A stretch of 32,288 nt of DNA from JBQCHF01 sp051953655 (GCA_051953655.1 JBQCIO010000135.1:1-32288); one strand, 5' to 3'; numbered from the stretch's first letter, positions 23,241 to 31,017 are shown. The notes: generated by a model from the sequence alone, not told the origin. Program-made: numbers and translations.

Positions 23241-24151
23241 CCCTTGACCCCTCCCGCGAGCGCCCCGCCCAGGAGCCAGCGCTGGATGAAGAGGAAGAGG
23301 AGCAGGGACGGGACGAGCACCAGGACGCTCATGGCGGCCACGTCGTTCCAGTGGACCTCGTAGGCGCTGCTGAGCTGGGACAGCCCGACGGGCAGGGTCC
23401 GGCGGTTGTCGGAGCTGGTGAAGGTGAGGGCGAAGACGAACTCCTCCCAGGCGCCGATGAACAGGAAGATGCCCGTGGCGACGACGCCGGGCCGGGCCGC
23501 CGGCAGGAGGATGCTGAACAGCGCCCGGAACCAGCCCGCACCATCGAGCCGGGCCGCCTCGTCGAACTCCCGCGGCACCTCGTCGAAGGCCGTCTTCATC
23601 AGCCAGACGCTCAGCGGGGCCGAGTAGGAGACCCCGGCGAGGACGAGGGACGCGAGGGTGTCGTACAGGCCCGTGTGCGAGACAAGCCAGAACAGCGGGA
23701 TGATCAGCAGGACGCTCGGGAACATCTGCGTCATCAGCAGCACGACGAGGATCACGCGCTTGCCGCGGATGTCGAACCGGGAGAGCGCGAATCCGCCCAG
23801 GACGCCGATGAGCAGGCCCACGGCGACGGTGAGGCTGGACACGACCACCGAGTTGACGAACCAGGAGGGGAAGGCACCGCGGCTCAGCACGTAGCCGTAG
23901 CTGTGCAGCGTCGGGTGCGCCGGGACGACCGTCGGCGGGGACGCGAAGATCTCCTTGCCGTTCTTGAACGAGGAGAGCACGGTCCACAGGACCGGGACGA
24001 GGGCGAACACGCCGATGACGACGGCCAGGACGCGGGCCAGGAGCCGGCCGACGCGGGGCCGTCGGGCCGGCCTCGAGGCCCGGGTCCGCGATCCCGCCTC
24101 GGGCAGGTGACGCGTCTCCGCAGCCGTGGACGCCGGGAGGGTGGCGGTCAC
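23237..24151 (-). CDS. Sugar ABC transporter permease, MalG/CebG type
   Basis: A 304-aa inner-membrane permease with six predicted helices (~37-59, 98-121, 131-157, 165-186, ~222-240, ~270-292). The EAA loop EAARLDGAGW...LLP at 198-217 docks the ATPase. A basic, Thr-rich 35-residue leader precedes helix 1. GTG 24151 overlaps the MalF-type stop (GTGA). Together with the upstream permease it forms the pore of a CUT1 importer. No ATPase gene is in this cluster; CUT1 systems of actinobacteria often borrow a shared MsiK-type ATPase encoded elsewhere. Confidence 0.92.
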   Translation of the reverse strand: MTATLPASTAAETRHLPEAGSRTRASRPARRPRVGRLLARVLAVVIGVFALVPVLWTVLSSFKNGKEIFASPPTVVPAHPTLHSYGYVLSRGAFPSWFVNSVVVSSLTVAVGLLIGVLGGFALSRFDIRGKRVILVVLLMTQMFPSVLLIIPLFWLVSHTGLYDTLASLVLAGVSYSAPLSVWLMKTAFDEVPREFDEAARLDGAGWFRALFSILLPAARPGVVATGIFLFIGAWEEFVFALTFTSSDNRRTLPVGLSQLSSAYEVHWNDVAAMSVLVLVPSLLLFLFIQRWLLGGALAGGVKG

Positions 24152-25080
24152 TTGATGGCGTCCTTTCCGAGGGCTCGGACGTACAGCAGGGATCCGGAGG
24201 CCACGATCACGAACAGGAAGACGGACAGCGCCGAGGCGTAGCCGAAGTCGAACCGCTTGAAGGCGTCCTTGTAGACGAACGTGGTGAGGATGTCGCTCGC
24301 GCCGTCCGGGCCGCCCTGGGTCATCACGTAGATGAGGGCGAAGTTGTTGAACGTCCAGATGAGGGACATGAGGGTGCTCAGCAGGATGACCGGGCGCAGC
24401 AGCGGCAGAGTGATCCCGAAGACCCGGTGCCGGAGGCCCGCGCCGTCGACCTCGGCCGCCTCGTAGACCTCCTGGGGGATGGCCGCCATGCCGCTCAGGA
24501 GCATGACCATGATGAACGGGAAGCCGCGCCACACGTTCGTCACGATCACCGACCACAGGGCGGTGCTCGGATCGCTGAGCCAGGCGTGCTTGAGCCCCTC
24601 GAGACCGACCCGGTCCAGGACGTCGTTGAGCAGGCCGAACTGCGGTTGGTACAGCGACTTCCAGGACAGGGCCCCCACCACGACGGGCGTGGCCCAGGGA
24701 AGGATGTAGGCCGCCCGCAGCCACGCCCAGGCCCTGCCCTGGAGCGCCTCGCGCACGAGCAGCGCGGCCAGGAACGCCAGGACGAACTGCGCCAGGACCG
24801 ACACGAAGGTCCAGACGACGCTGTTGAGCAGGACCGGGCTGAGCTCGGAGTCCGAGCCGATCTTGAGGTAGTTGCCGAACCCCGCGAACAGCCAGCCGGC
24901 GTGCCGGCTGGGGTTGACGTCGAAGAGGCTCTCGACGACGACGAAGACGACCGGGAACCCGATGACGACGGTCGTGGCGACCACGATCGGCGTGAGCATC
25001 AGGGCCGGGACGAGGCGTTCACGCCGAGGCCGGCGTCCGCGGTTGCGGACGCCGACCCCGGTGAGGGACGTGCTAGCCAT
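24148..25080 (-). CDS. Sugar ABC transporter permease, MalF/CebF type
   Basis: A 310-aa permease with six predicted helices. The first (~24-50) follows a basic leader, and the EAA loop EVYEAAEVDGAGLRHR...LP lies at ~204-227. The closing helix region is ASALSVFLFVIVASGSLLYV. ATG 25080 overlaps the binding-protein stop (25073-25075) by 8 nt, so translation is coupled. It pairs with the MalG-type permease downstream and receives sugar from the lipoprotein encoded upstream. Confidence 0.92.
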   Translation of the reverse strand: MASTSLTGVGVRNRGRRPRRERLVPALMLTPIVVATTVVIGFPVVFVVVESLFDVNPSRHAGWLFAGFGNYLKIGSDSELSPVLLNSVVWTFVSVLAQFVLAFLAALLVREALQGRAWAWLRAAYILPWATPVVVGALSWKSLYQPQFGLLNDVLDRVGLEGLKHAWLSDPSTALWSVIVTNVWRGFPFIMVMLLSGMAAIPQEVYEAAEVDGAGLRHRVFGITLPLLRPVILLSTLMSLIWTFNNFALIYVMTQGGPDGASDILTTFVYKDAFKRFDFGYASALSVFLFVIVASGSLLYVRALGKDAIK

Positions 25081-26350
25081 TCAGGGCCTTGTCAGCCTTC
25101 TCGGCGGACGCCTTCATGGCGTCGGCGGGCGACGCCTTGCCCGACAGGGCGGCGGCGAGCGCGTCGCCCAGGGCGGAGTCCACGTCGGCGGCGCGGGCGA
25201 CGGTCGGCCGGGACAGCGACGACTCGATGATCTTGCCGAAGGTCACGACGTTGGGGTCGGCGGAGAAGGCCGGGGAGTCGTACAGCGACTTCTTGGCCGG
25301 GACGAAGCTGAGGTCGCTGGCCCACTTCGTCTGGATCTCGTCCGAGCCGAACCACTTGAGGAAGTCGAGGGCGGCCTGCTGGTGGGTGCTGTTCTTCAGC
25401 ACGGCGAGGTCCATGCCGCCGAGCACCGAGGCGCTGGTCTTGCCCGCCGGCAGGGGCGCCACGCCGTACTGCTGGTCGGTCAGGCCGGCCCCCTTGAGGA
25501 TGGAGGTCATGTACGGCCCGGAGGTGAACATCGCCAGGGTGCCGTTGGTGAAGGGGCCGCGCACGTCGTCCTCGGTCGCCGACGCCATGCCGGGGGGCAT
25601 CGAGTCCTTCTGCAGGTCGACCCACAGCTGGGCGGCGCTGATGCCCTCGGGAGAGTCGAAGGTGGCCTTGGTGCCCTGGTCGTCGAGAATCGTCGCACCC
25701 GACTGCCAGACCCACGGGTAGAACTCGTAGGCACCCCAGCCGCCGAACAGCCCGATGCCGTACTTGCCGTTCCCCGTCAGCTTCTTCGCGTCGGTCTTCA
25801 GCTCGTCCCAGGTGGCGGGAGGCTGCGTGATGCCGGCGTCGGCGAACATGTCCTTGCGGTAGAAGAGCGCCAGGGTCGACACGTCCTGCGGCATGCCGTA
25901 GACGTGGCCGTCGCGCATGGCGGCGTCGAGGGTGTTCGCGAAGTAGGCGTCCTTGTTGTCCAGCGCCGAGTCCACCGGCGCCAGGAACCCGCTGGCGGCG
26001 TACTGCGAGACCTTCGGGGGCTCCAGGCGGACGATGTCCGGGCCCTTGCCGGCGGTGATCTGGGTGACGAGCTTGTCGTAGTAGGAGCTGTCGTTGTCCC
26101 GGACCAGCTTGACGGTCACGCCGGGGTGCGACTGCTGGTACTCGTCGACGAGCTTGGTGATCTCGGCCGACTCGCTGTCGGAGAACTGGTTCTGGAACGT
26201 GATCGTCACGGGGGCAGCGCTGGCGGTGCCCGCGCTCGTACTGCCGCTGGCGCTCGTACTGCCGCTGGAGCTCATACTGCCGCTGGAGCAGCCGGCGAGC
26301 ACGGCGCTGAGCAGCGCGGGAAGGGCGGCCGCGGCGACCATCTTCTTCAT
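25073..26350 (-). CDS. Sugar-binding lipoprotein of the ABC importer (CUT1 extracellular solute-binding protein)
   Basis: A 425-aa protein. The signal peptide has lipobox LAGC with Cys21, then a Ser/Gly/Thr linker (22-45) that tethers the domain to the membrane. The mature part has the SBP family-1 pattern: VTITFQNQFSDSES, QQSHPGVTVKLV, GKGPDIVRLEP, GMPQDVSTLALFYRKDMF, a Trp/Tyr-rich ligand region (GGWGAYEFYPWVWQSG), FTNGTLAMFTSGPYM and the C-terminal lobe. It captures an oligosaccharide; the hydrolases on either side suggest a beta-glucoside or beta-galactoside. ATG 26350 has AGGAAG four bases upstream. The open frame beyond it is a shadow. A 107-nt gap separates it from the GH1 gene. Confidence 0.93.
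   Translation of the reverse strand: MKKMVAAAALPALLSAVLAGCSSGSMSSSGSTSASGSTSAGTASAAPVTITFQNQFSDSESAEITKLVDEYQQSHPGVTVKLVRDNDSSYYDKLVTQITAGKGPDIVRLEPPKVSQYAASGFLAPVDSALDNKDAYFANTLDAAMRDGHVYGMPQDVSTLALFYRKDMFADAGITQPPATWDELKTDAKKLTGNGKYGIGLFGGWGAYEFYPWVWQSGATILDDQGTKATFDSPEGISAAQLWVDLQKDSMPPGMASATEDDVRGPFTNGTLAMFTSGPYMTSILKGAGLTDQQYGVAPLPAGKTSASVLGGMDLAVLKNSTHQQAALDFLKWFGSDEIQTKWASDLSFVPAKKSLYDSPAFSADPNVVTFGKIIESSLSRPTVARAADVDSALGDALAAALSGKASPADAMKASAEKADKALNG
26232..26285 (+). repeat. 18-nt tandem repeat, three units, in the lipoprotein linker
   Basis: Units at 26232-26249, 26250-26267 (identical) and 26268-26285 (two changes) encode Gly-Ser-Thr/Met-Ser-x-Ser repeats after the lipid-anchored Cys. 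Copy number can change linker length without a frameshift. Confidence 0.85.
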
Positions 26351-26457
26351 CGAACTTCCTGCCTTATCTGGGTGGGGGTGAGGGTAGGGCTGAACGGGAG
26401 GGTGTCGATCGGGGGGATGCCTGGAGCTTGGAGCGGACGTCGGGTGGGGCCGACGGG

Positions 26458-27837
26458 TCAGACGTGTGCTGCGACCGCCGGCTGCGGCGACCTGCTCCCA
26501 CGGTGCCCGGCGATGATCTGCTGGTACCGGGCGAACGAGTCCTTGGGGATCCGGCGCTGGTCGCCGAAGTCCACCCAGATCAGGCCGAAGCGCTTGTCGT
26601 AGCCCTCGGCCCACTCGAAGTTGTCGAGGAGGGACCACACGAAGTAGCCGGCGACGGGGACTCCCGCCGCGGCGGCGTCGTCGAGCGCCTTCGCGTAACG
26701 GGTGATGTAGTCGACCCGCTCCAGGTCGTGCACCTGGCCGTCGGGGGTGACGTAGTCGTTGAAGCTCGCCCCGTTCTCGGTGACGTAGATCGGCAGCCGG
26801 GTGTAGCGCTCGTGCACACCGCGGAGGACCGAGGTGAGCGCGTCGGGCGAGATCGACCAGCCGAACGAGGTGCGGCCCGTCCCGGCCGGCTCCTCGTGGA
26901 CGGAGGCCAGCCCGTCGTCACCGTCCCGGACCACCACCTGCTGGTAGTGGTTGACGCCGAGGAAGTCCAGCGGCGCGGAGATCAGCTCCAGGTCGCCGTC
27001 CTGGACAGCCGCAGCCAGGCCGAACCGGTCGAGCAGCTCGTGGACGTCGGGGCCGTAGGACCCGTCGAAGAGCGGCGTCAGGAACAGCTGGTGGTTCACC
27101 GCGTCCAGCCGGGCGACCGCCGCGCGGTCGGACTCGGGGTCCGCCGGCACGAGGTCGGCGATCAGGTGCGACGCCCCGATCCGGGCCCCGGGCCGCCTCC
27201 GGCGGATCTCGCGGACGGCCAGGCCGTGCGCGAGGTTGAGGTGGTGGGCGGCGCTGACGGCGGCCCGGGGGTCCCGGCGGCCAGGCGCGTGGGCGCCCAG
27301 GCCGTACCCGAGGATCGCCGCGCACCAGGGCTCGTTGACCGTGATCCAGTCCGCGACGAGGTCCCCCAGCGCCTGGGCCACCTGGCCGACGTAGTCGGCG
27401 AAGGCGTGCGCGGTCGAACGGCTCGTCCAGCCGCCCTCGTCCTCCAGGGCCTGCGGGAGGTCCCAGTGGTACAGCGTGAGGAACGGGCGCAGGCCTCGGC
27501 TGCGCATGCCCTCGAGCATCTCGCTGTACGTCCGCAGCGCCTCCGGGTCCAGTGCTCCCCTGCCGGAGGGCTGGAGGCGCGACCAGGCCAGGGAGAACCG
27601 GTAGGCGCCCAGCCCCAGCTCGGCAGCCAGGTCGAGGTCCTCCGGCCAGCGGTGCCAGTGGTCGCAGGCGACGTCACCGGTGTCACCGTGACGAGTGCTC
27701 CCGGGGGTGTGCGCGAAGGTGTCCCACACGCTGGCCGAACGTCGCCCCTCTCGCGAGGCACCCTCGATCTGGTACGCCGACGTGGCAGCGCCCCACAGGA
27801 AGTCAGCGGGCAGGTTCGCCAGTGACGGCAACAGCAT
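26458..27837 (-). CDS. GH1 family beta-glucosidase
   Basis: A 459-aa cytoplasmic retaining glycosidase that cleaves beta-glucosides, cellobiose or related sugars. It has the N-terminal signature FLWGAATSAYQIEGA (13-27), YRFSLAWSR (79-87), the acid/base motif TVNEP (166-170, E169), the nucleophile motif VTENG (352-356, E354) and the aglycone-site WSLLDNFEWAEGY (401-413). Length is normal for the family. ATG 27837 has GAGGAG eight bases upstream and directly precedes the barrel; the 14 extra codons upstream run into the operator region. It is the first gene of the minus-strand sugar locus, and its promoter region carries a palindrome shared with the TetR gene. Confidence 0.95.
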   Translation of the reverse strand: MLLPSLANLPADFLWGAATSAYQIEGASREGRRSASVWDTFAHTPGSTRHGDTGDVACDHWHRWPEDLDLAAELGLGAYRFSLAWSRLQPSGRGALDPEALRTYSEMLEGMRSRGLRPFLTLYHWDLPQALEDEGGWTSRSTAHAFADYVGQVAQALGDLVADWITVNEPWCAAILGYGLGAHAPGRRDPRAAVSAAHHLNLAHGLAVREIRRRRPGARIGASHLIADLVPADPESDRAAVARLDAVNHQLFLTPLFDGSYGPDVHELLDRFGLAAAVQDGDLELISAPLDFLGVNHYQQVVVRDGDDGLASVHEEPAGTGRTSFGWSISPDALTSVLRGVHERYTRLPIYVTENGASFNDYVTPDGQVHDLERVDYITRYAKALDDAAAAGVPVAGYFVWSLLDNFEWAEGYDKRFGLIWVDFGDQRRIPKDSFARYQQIIAGHRGSRSPQPAVAAHV

Positions 27838-28130
27838 CCTCGGTCTCCTCGGGCTCGGGTGGCCGACACTGTGCCACACTTACTTACAGGTACGTAAGTG
27901 GTTTCGAGGAGGAGTTTCGAGGAGGAGTTCTTGCGCGCCGAAGAAGGGCGACGCCACCGGCCGCCCGCGCGGAGACTCGCGGCGCAGCTGCCCACCACGG
28001 GCTTGCTGAAGGAGGCCGCCGGACCTGCGGCGAGGAACGCCGGCGATGCACCGTCCCGGTCGATGCGCCTGCCCGCGGGTCGTGCCGCCGACAAAAACCC
28101 CTTTTCACGTATGCTCGCGGCGGAGGAGAT
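27838..28130. other. Divergent intergenic region between GH1 and TetR genes
   Basis: Besides the palindrome at 27877-27900, it has a perfect 13-bp tandem repeat GTTTCGAGGAGGA (27901-27926), each unit carrying a Shine-Dalgarno-like GAGGAGG. A 78-codon frame (27898-28134, GTG start inside the operator) ends ATGTGA across the TetR GTG. It could be a coupled leader peptide, but its Arg/Ala-rich content looks non-coding. The promoter elements are not clear. Confidence 0.35.
27877..27900. promoter_or_regulatory. 24-bp palindrome, probable TetR operator 1
   Basis: Arms CACTTAC and GTAAGTG enclose TAC...GTA; 20 of 24 positions are symmetric. It lies 40 nt upstream of the GH1 start and 231 nt upstream of the TetR start. 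The core ACTTAC...GTAAGT recurs at 28824-28841. Confidence 0.65.
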
Positions 28131-28769
28131 GTGACTGCTCAGGGAAGTTGGCCAGCCCCGCCAGAATCGGGCGCCGGACGGGCTCAGCGACAGACGCGGC
28201 GCAGCGGTGTACGCCGGGCGGAGATCCTGCAGGCCGCCATGGCGGTCTTCGGGGAGAACGGCTACGCCAACGGGTCGCTGGCGGACATCGCGGCTCGCGT
28301 CGGGATGACCCACGCCGGGGTCCTGCACCACTTCGGCTCCAAGGAGCAGCTGCTGGTGGCCGTGCTGGAGTACCGGGACGACGCCGACGTCGCCGAGCTC
28401 GAGGGGCAGCATGCCCCGCGCGGTTCCGCGTTCCTGGACCACCTGGTGTCGACGGCCCAGCTCAACCAGCGGCGGCGCGGGATCGTTCAGGCCTACACCG
28501 TGCTGCTCGGCGAGTCAGTCACCGAGAGCCACCCTGCCCGTGCCTTCTTCACCGGCCGCTACCAAGGCCTGCGCCGCATGGTCGCCAGTGCACTAGCCGA
28601 CGCCACCGCACGGAAGCCCTCCGACCCCAAGGTCAAGGCGGGCGCGCAGGCCATTGTCGCCGCCATGGACGGGCTGCAGAGCCAGTGGCTGCTCGACCCC
28701 GACGCCGTCGACATGGCCGCCGGCGTTCGCCTGGTCGTCGACTCCGTCGTGACCGCGTTGCGCAAGTGA
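28131..28769 (+). CDS. TetR/AcrR family transcriptional regulator
   Basis: A 212-aa one-domain repressor type. The N-terminal TetR DNA-binding region shows RRAEILQAAMAVFGENGY (28-45) and the HTH SLADIAARVGMTHAGVLHHF (49-68) followed by GSKEQLLVAVLE. The C-terminal ligand domain (80-212) is helical and not assignable to a ligand. GTG 28131 has GGCGGAGGAG a few bases upstream; the open frame before it is noise. It is divergent from the GH1 gene, and matching palindromes on both sides of the gene suggest autoregulation and control of both neighbours. A role in sensing a sugar or aglycone is inferred from context. Confidence 0.9.
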   Translation: MTAQGSWPAPPESGAGRAQRQTRRSGVRRAEILQAAMAVFGENGYANGSLADIAARVGMTHAGVLHHFGSKEQLLVAVLEYRDDADVAELEGQHAPRGSAFLDHLVSTAQLNQRRRGIVQAYTVLLGESVTESHPARAFFTGRYQGLRRMVASALADATARKPSDPKVKAGAQAIVAAMDGLQSQWLLDPDAVDMAAGVRLVVDSVVTALRK

Positions 28770-28823
28770 CCGCTGAGGTCGCCACGCCGGGAAGACGCTC
28801 ACCTGACTTGCCTCGAACCCTGG

Positions 28824-28841
28824 ACTTACTGGCCCGTAAGT
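28824..28841. promoter_or_regulatory. 18-bp palindrome, probable TetR operator 2
   Basis: ACTTACTGGCCCGTAAGT has 6-bp arms identical to those of the palindrome at 27877-27900. It lies 55 nt after the TetR stop and 48 nt before the start of the short ORF at 28889, in promoter position for that ORF. Confidence 0.6.
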
Positions 28842-28888
28842 AAGTAGGCTCCACTCCGTCACCCTCGCTGAACTCGACGAGGAGCATC

Positions 28889-28999
28889 ATGGGCCGCACG
28901 CTCCCCTCCACCCTCACCGCGCTCGTCGCGCTTCCCGGTGGAGCCTGCGCGCCCTTGGTCGGCAACGACGTGGTCCGAACCAGCGATGGCAGCTGGTGA
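28889..28999 (+). pseudogene. Short ORF with strong RBS, probably a truncated gene
   Basis: ATG 28889 is preceded by GACGAGGAG at good spacing and by the second TetR-type palindrome, so it looks like a real gene start. The frame stops after 36 codons (MGRTLPSTLTALVALPGG, then CAPLVGNDVVRTSDGSW). No continuation is visible in other frames. It may be the remaining 5' end of a TetR-controlled gene whose body was deleted, or a genuine small protein. Confidence 0.35.
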
Positions 29000-29023
29000 A
29001 GGCTCCGTGACCCACCCCCAGCA

Positions 29024-29069
29024 GGAGCCCCTGGCCGGCGGCCCGACCCCGCCTCCGGCCAGGGGCTCC
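29024..29069. terminator. 15-bp perfect hairpin
   Basis: GGAGCCCCTGGCCGG (29024-29038) pairs with CCGGCCAGGGGCTCC (29055-29069) across a 16-nt loop. No clear U-tract follows on either strand. It lies between the truncated plus-strand ORF and the minus-strand SDR remnant, so a bidirectional terminator is likely. Confidence 0.6.
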
Positions 29070-29232
29070 GTCACTGGCTCCTCGAGCGGGCTCGGCCCAC
29101 GGTTCTCGATCCGAACCTGGAGCGCGCTCCAGGTCCCCCGCGTCGCTTCGGGTGGGCAGGAGGCAGGGCCAGCACCGTGACGGCGGCGCCCCGTCCCGCG
29201 TGCGACTGGGAGGGGCAGGCGGCCCAGCCGGC

Positions 29233-29521
29233 CTACCAGGGCACGGTGCCGTGCCGGTCGAAGAAGCCGCCGGTGGGTCCGTCGGCTCCGATCGTGGCCA
29301 TCGACACGATGATCTCGGCACCCTCCTGAACGCTCTGGGACCCCTGGCGGCCGTTGAGGTCGGTGGCGGTGTAGCCGGGGTCGACGGCGTTGACGCGGAT
29401 CTGCGGGAAGTTCTTGGCGTATTGGCTGGTGAGCATGTTGACTGCGGACTTTCGATGACGGGTAGGCGAGCCCCTTGAGCGTCGACTCGAACCGGGCCGG
29501 GTCGGTGGTGACGGCGAGACT
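29233..29521 (-). pseudogene. Short-chain dehydrogenase/reductase remnant with frameshift
   Basis: The C-terminal half of a classical SDR is readable in two frames. The first is TDPARFESTLKGLAYPSSK, with the YxxxK catalytic motif at about 29469-29450. After one extra G (at 29449) it continues as SAVNMLTSQYAKNF, then QIRVNAVDPGYTATDLNG and GPTGGFFDRHGTVPW with a TAG stop. The N-terminal half, with the NAD(P) GxxxGxG motif, is absent; sequence beyond 29521 belongs to another gene remnant. Truncation plus frameshift make it non-functional unless the frameshift is a sequencing error. Confidence 0.8.
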
Positions 29522-29806
29522 CCGCCCCACGTCGCCTGCCGGGTGCCGCAGGCGCTGGTCGCGGACCTGTGTCACGCCGACGGACGCTTCGCGGCCTTGT
29601 GGCACGCCCACGCGGTCGACGCCCAGGTGAGCGAGCGCACGACGATCGCCCATCCGGAGATCGGCCTCGTCACCCTCGACTGCGACGTGCTGACCGTCGC
29701 CGGGGCCGACCTGCGCATCGTCGTCTACACGGCCGCACCGGGCACCGCCGATGCCGACGCACTCGATCTGCTGCGGGTCGTGGGAACGCAGGTGCTGCCG
29801 AGCTGA
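29522..29806 (+). pseudogene. XRE/MmyB-type regulator, C-terminal remnant
   Basis: The frame reads PQALVADLCHADGRFAALW, then HPEIGLVTLDCDVLTVAGADLR and VVYTAAPGTADADALDLL. This is the end of the MmyB-like ligand-binding domain found in actinobacterial HTH-XRE regulators. The N-terminal HTH is missing. An internal GTG (29543) exists but would give only a domain piece. Such regulators are often divergent from an SDR gene, and the SDR remnant abuts it here, so one deletion probably removed both 5' halves. Confidence 0.7.
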
Positions 29807-29986
29807 GGCGGCCGCTCAACCTCCGGGCGCCGGCGGTGAGCAGCGACGCCCAGGCCCGGACATCGGGCTCACCGACGGCTCGATCCCCTGCCGGAGCGGC
29901 CTCGAGCTCTCCGGATCGTCGAGGGAGCTCGGCCTGGTTCCCGGACCCCCCTCGCCGCCGAGCGGTCCTTCCCGCACCCGGCCGAG

Positions 29987-30484
29987 TCAGCAGCAGCGCT
30001 GCTCAGCGGTGGCGACGGCCCCTGCCTGCCGCTCGTGATCCACCCCCTCGCCGCAGCACATCGGACCGTCGAGGGCCTGCGCGTCCTCGGCGAGCCTCGT
30101 CGGACTGGAGCCGAAGGTGTCGCTGTCGGCGAGCACGGTGTACACCTCCCAGCGCTCTCCGCCCGGGGCGGTCAGCCACACCTTGTCCTGGGTGGCGTAG
30201 CAGCAGGTGGTGCCCATCTCCTCCTCGGCCATCAGGCCGGCGCCGGTGAGCCGGGCGATCTCGGCGTGGACGTGCTCGGTGGACTGCACCTCGACCCCGA
30301 GGTGGTTGATGCTGCCGCCCTGGCCCGGGTTCTCGATGAGCACCAGCTTGAGCGGTGGCTCGGTGAGGGCGTAGTTGGCGTAGCCGGGCTTGCGCTTGGC
30401 CGGCTGCGCGCCGAACAGCGTGCTGTAGAAGGTGACGGCCTGCTCGAGGTCGTCGACGTTGAGGGCGAGCTGGACGCGGGACAC
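29987..30484 (-). CDS. cadI: CadI/ArsI family heavy-metal-inducible protein
   Basis: A 165-aa vicinal-oxygen-chelate (glyoxalase-fold) protein. It begins SRVQLALNVDDLEQA and has KRKPGYANYAL (31-41), HLGVEV with H61, the vicinal Cys pair TTCCYATQDKVW (C94, C95), WEVYTVLADSDTFG with E113, and a Cys-rich tail (CC at 143-144 and 164-165). This matches mycobacterial CadI closely. ArsI relatives cleave the C-As bond of methylarsenite using Fe bound by His-His-Glu. Here residue 5 is Gln where ArsI has His, as in CadI, so lyase activity is uncertain. GTG 30484 has GGAGG five bases upstream. It is divergent from an ArsR gene, with palindromic operators between. Confidence 0.92.
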   Translation of the reverse strand: MSRVQLALNVDDLEQAVTFYSTLFGAQPAKRKPGYANYALTEPPLKLVLIENPGQGGSINHLGVEVQSTEHVHAEIARLTGAGLMAEEEMGTTCCYATQDKVWLTAPGGERWEVYTVLADSDTFGSSPTRLAEDAQALDGPMCCGEGVDHERQAGAVATAEQRCC

Positions 30485-30499
30485 GAGAACCTCCGCTGA

Positions 30500-30515
30500 T
30501 TCGATGAACGTCGAA
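30500..30515. promoter_or_regulatory. Inverted repeat upstream of cadI
   Basis: TTCGA (30500-30504) and TCGAA (30511-30515) are separated by six bases and lie 16 nt before the cadI start codon. It is a candidate ArsR-family operator; placement near the ribosome binding site would block transcription elongation or initiation. Confidence 0.45.
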
Positions 30516-30543
30516 ATTCGGACGCCGACAACCTCGCACCCGA

Positions 30544-30559
30544 CTTGACGTATGTCAAG
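30544..30559. promoter_or_regulatory. Perfect inverted repeat in the cadI-arsR promoter region
   Basis: CTTGAC-GTAT-GTCAAG. On the minus strand it contains a consensus -35 box TTGACA (30558-30553), about 70 nt before cadI; on the plus strand it lies 20 nt before the arsR start. Its symmetry and position fit an ArsR operator controlling both genes. Confidence 0.6.
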
Positions 30560-30578
30560 AAGGTGCGAGGCTGGGGGC

Positions 30579-30929
30579 ATGCCGAAGGCCCTGCCCCTGA
30601 TCGACACCACCGCCCCGGTCTGCTGCGCCCCGGTCGCCGCCTCTCCGATGGGCGAGGACGACGCGGTGGAGGTGGCGCTGCGCTTGAAGGCGCTGGCCGA
30701 CCCGGCCCGGCTGCGGCTGATGTCGCTGCTGCTCACCTCCGGGGAGGTGTGCACCTGCGACATGGCCCCGGCGGTCGGGTTGACCGAGGCGACGGTGAGC
30801 CACCACCTGGGCCAGCTGCGCAAGGCCGGGCTGGTCGAGGGCGAGCGGCGCGGGATGAACGTGTACTACCGCGTTCGCCGGGAGTCCCTGGCTGCGCTGG
30901 TGCGGGTCATCGACCCGGCTTGCTGCTGA
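30579..30929 (+). CDS. ArsR/SmtB family metalloregulator 1
   Basis: A 116-aa repressor. The winged HTH contains LKALADPARLRLMSLLL, EVCTCDMAPAVGLTEATVSHHLGQLRKAGLV (in part 56-86) and NVYYRV. Cysteines fall at 15-16, 58, 60 and 115-116. The N-terminal CC plus the Cys in the DNA-recognition region parallels the Cys15-Cys16-Cys55 arsenite site described for Corynebacterium CgArsR, so As(III) or Sb(III) is the likely inducer. The start at ATG 30579 follows GGGGG closely. It is divergent from cadI and followed by a second ArsR gene. Confidence 0.9.
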   Translation: MPKALPLIDTTAPVCCAPVAASPMGEDDAVEVALRLKALADPARLRLMSLLLTSGEVCTCDMAPAVGLTEATVSHHLGQLRKAGLVEGERRGMNVYYRVRRESLAALVRVIDPACC

Positions 30930-31017
30930 ACCCGGTCGTCGCCGCCCGGCGCTCGTCCGGGGGGGTGTTCACCTGTCGGCCCGTGCGCCCACCCCTGCCG
31001 TGAGGCATCATCATTCC

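Noticed and set aside
21288..23363. A 691-codon plus-strand frame
   Set aside because: Antisense to the LacI gene and the glycoside hydrolase, both of which have full motif sets.
24872..26602. A 576-codon plus-strand frame
   Set aside because: Antisense to the binding-protein gene; low-complexity Gly/Val/Arg composition.
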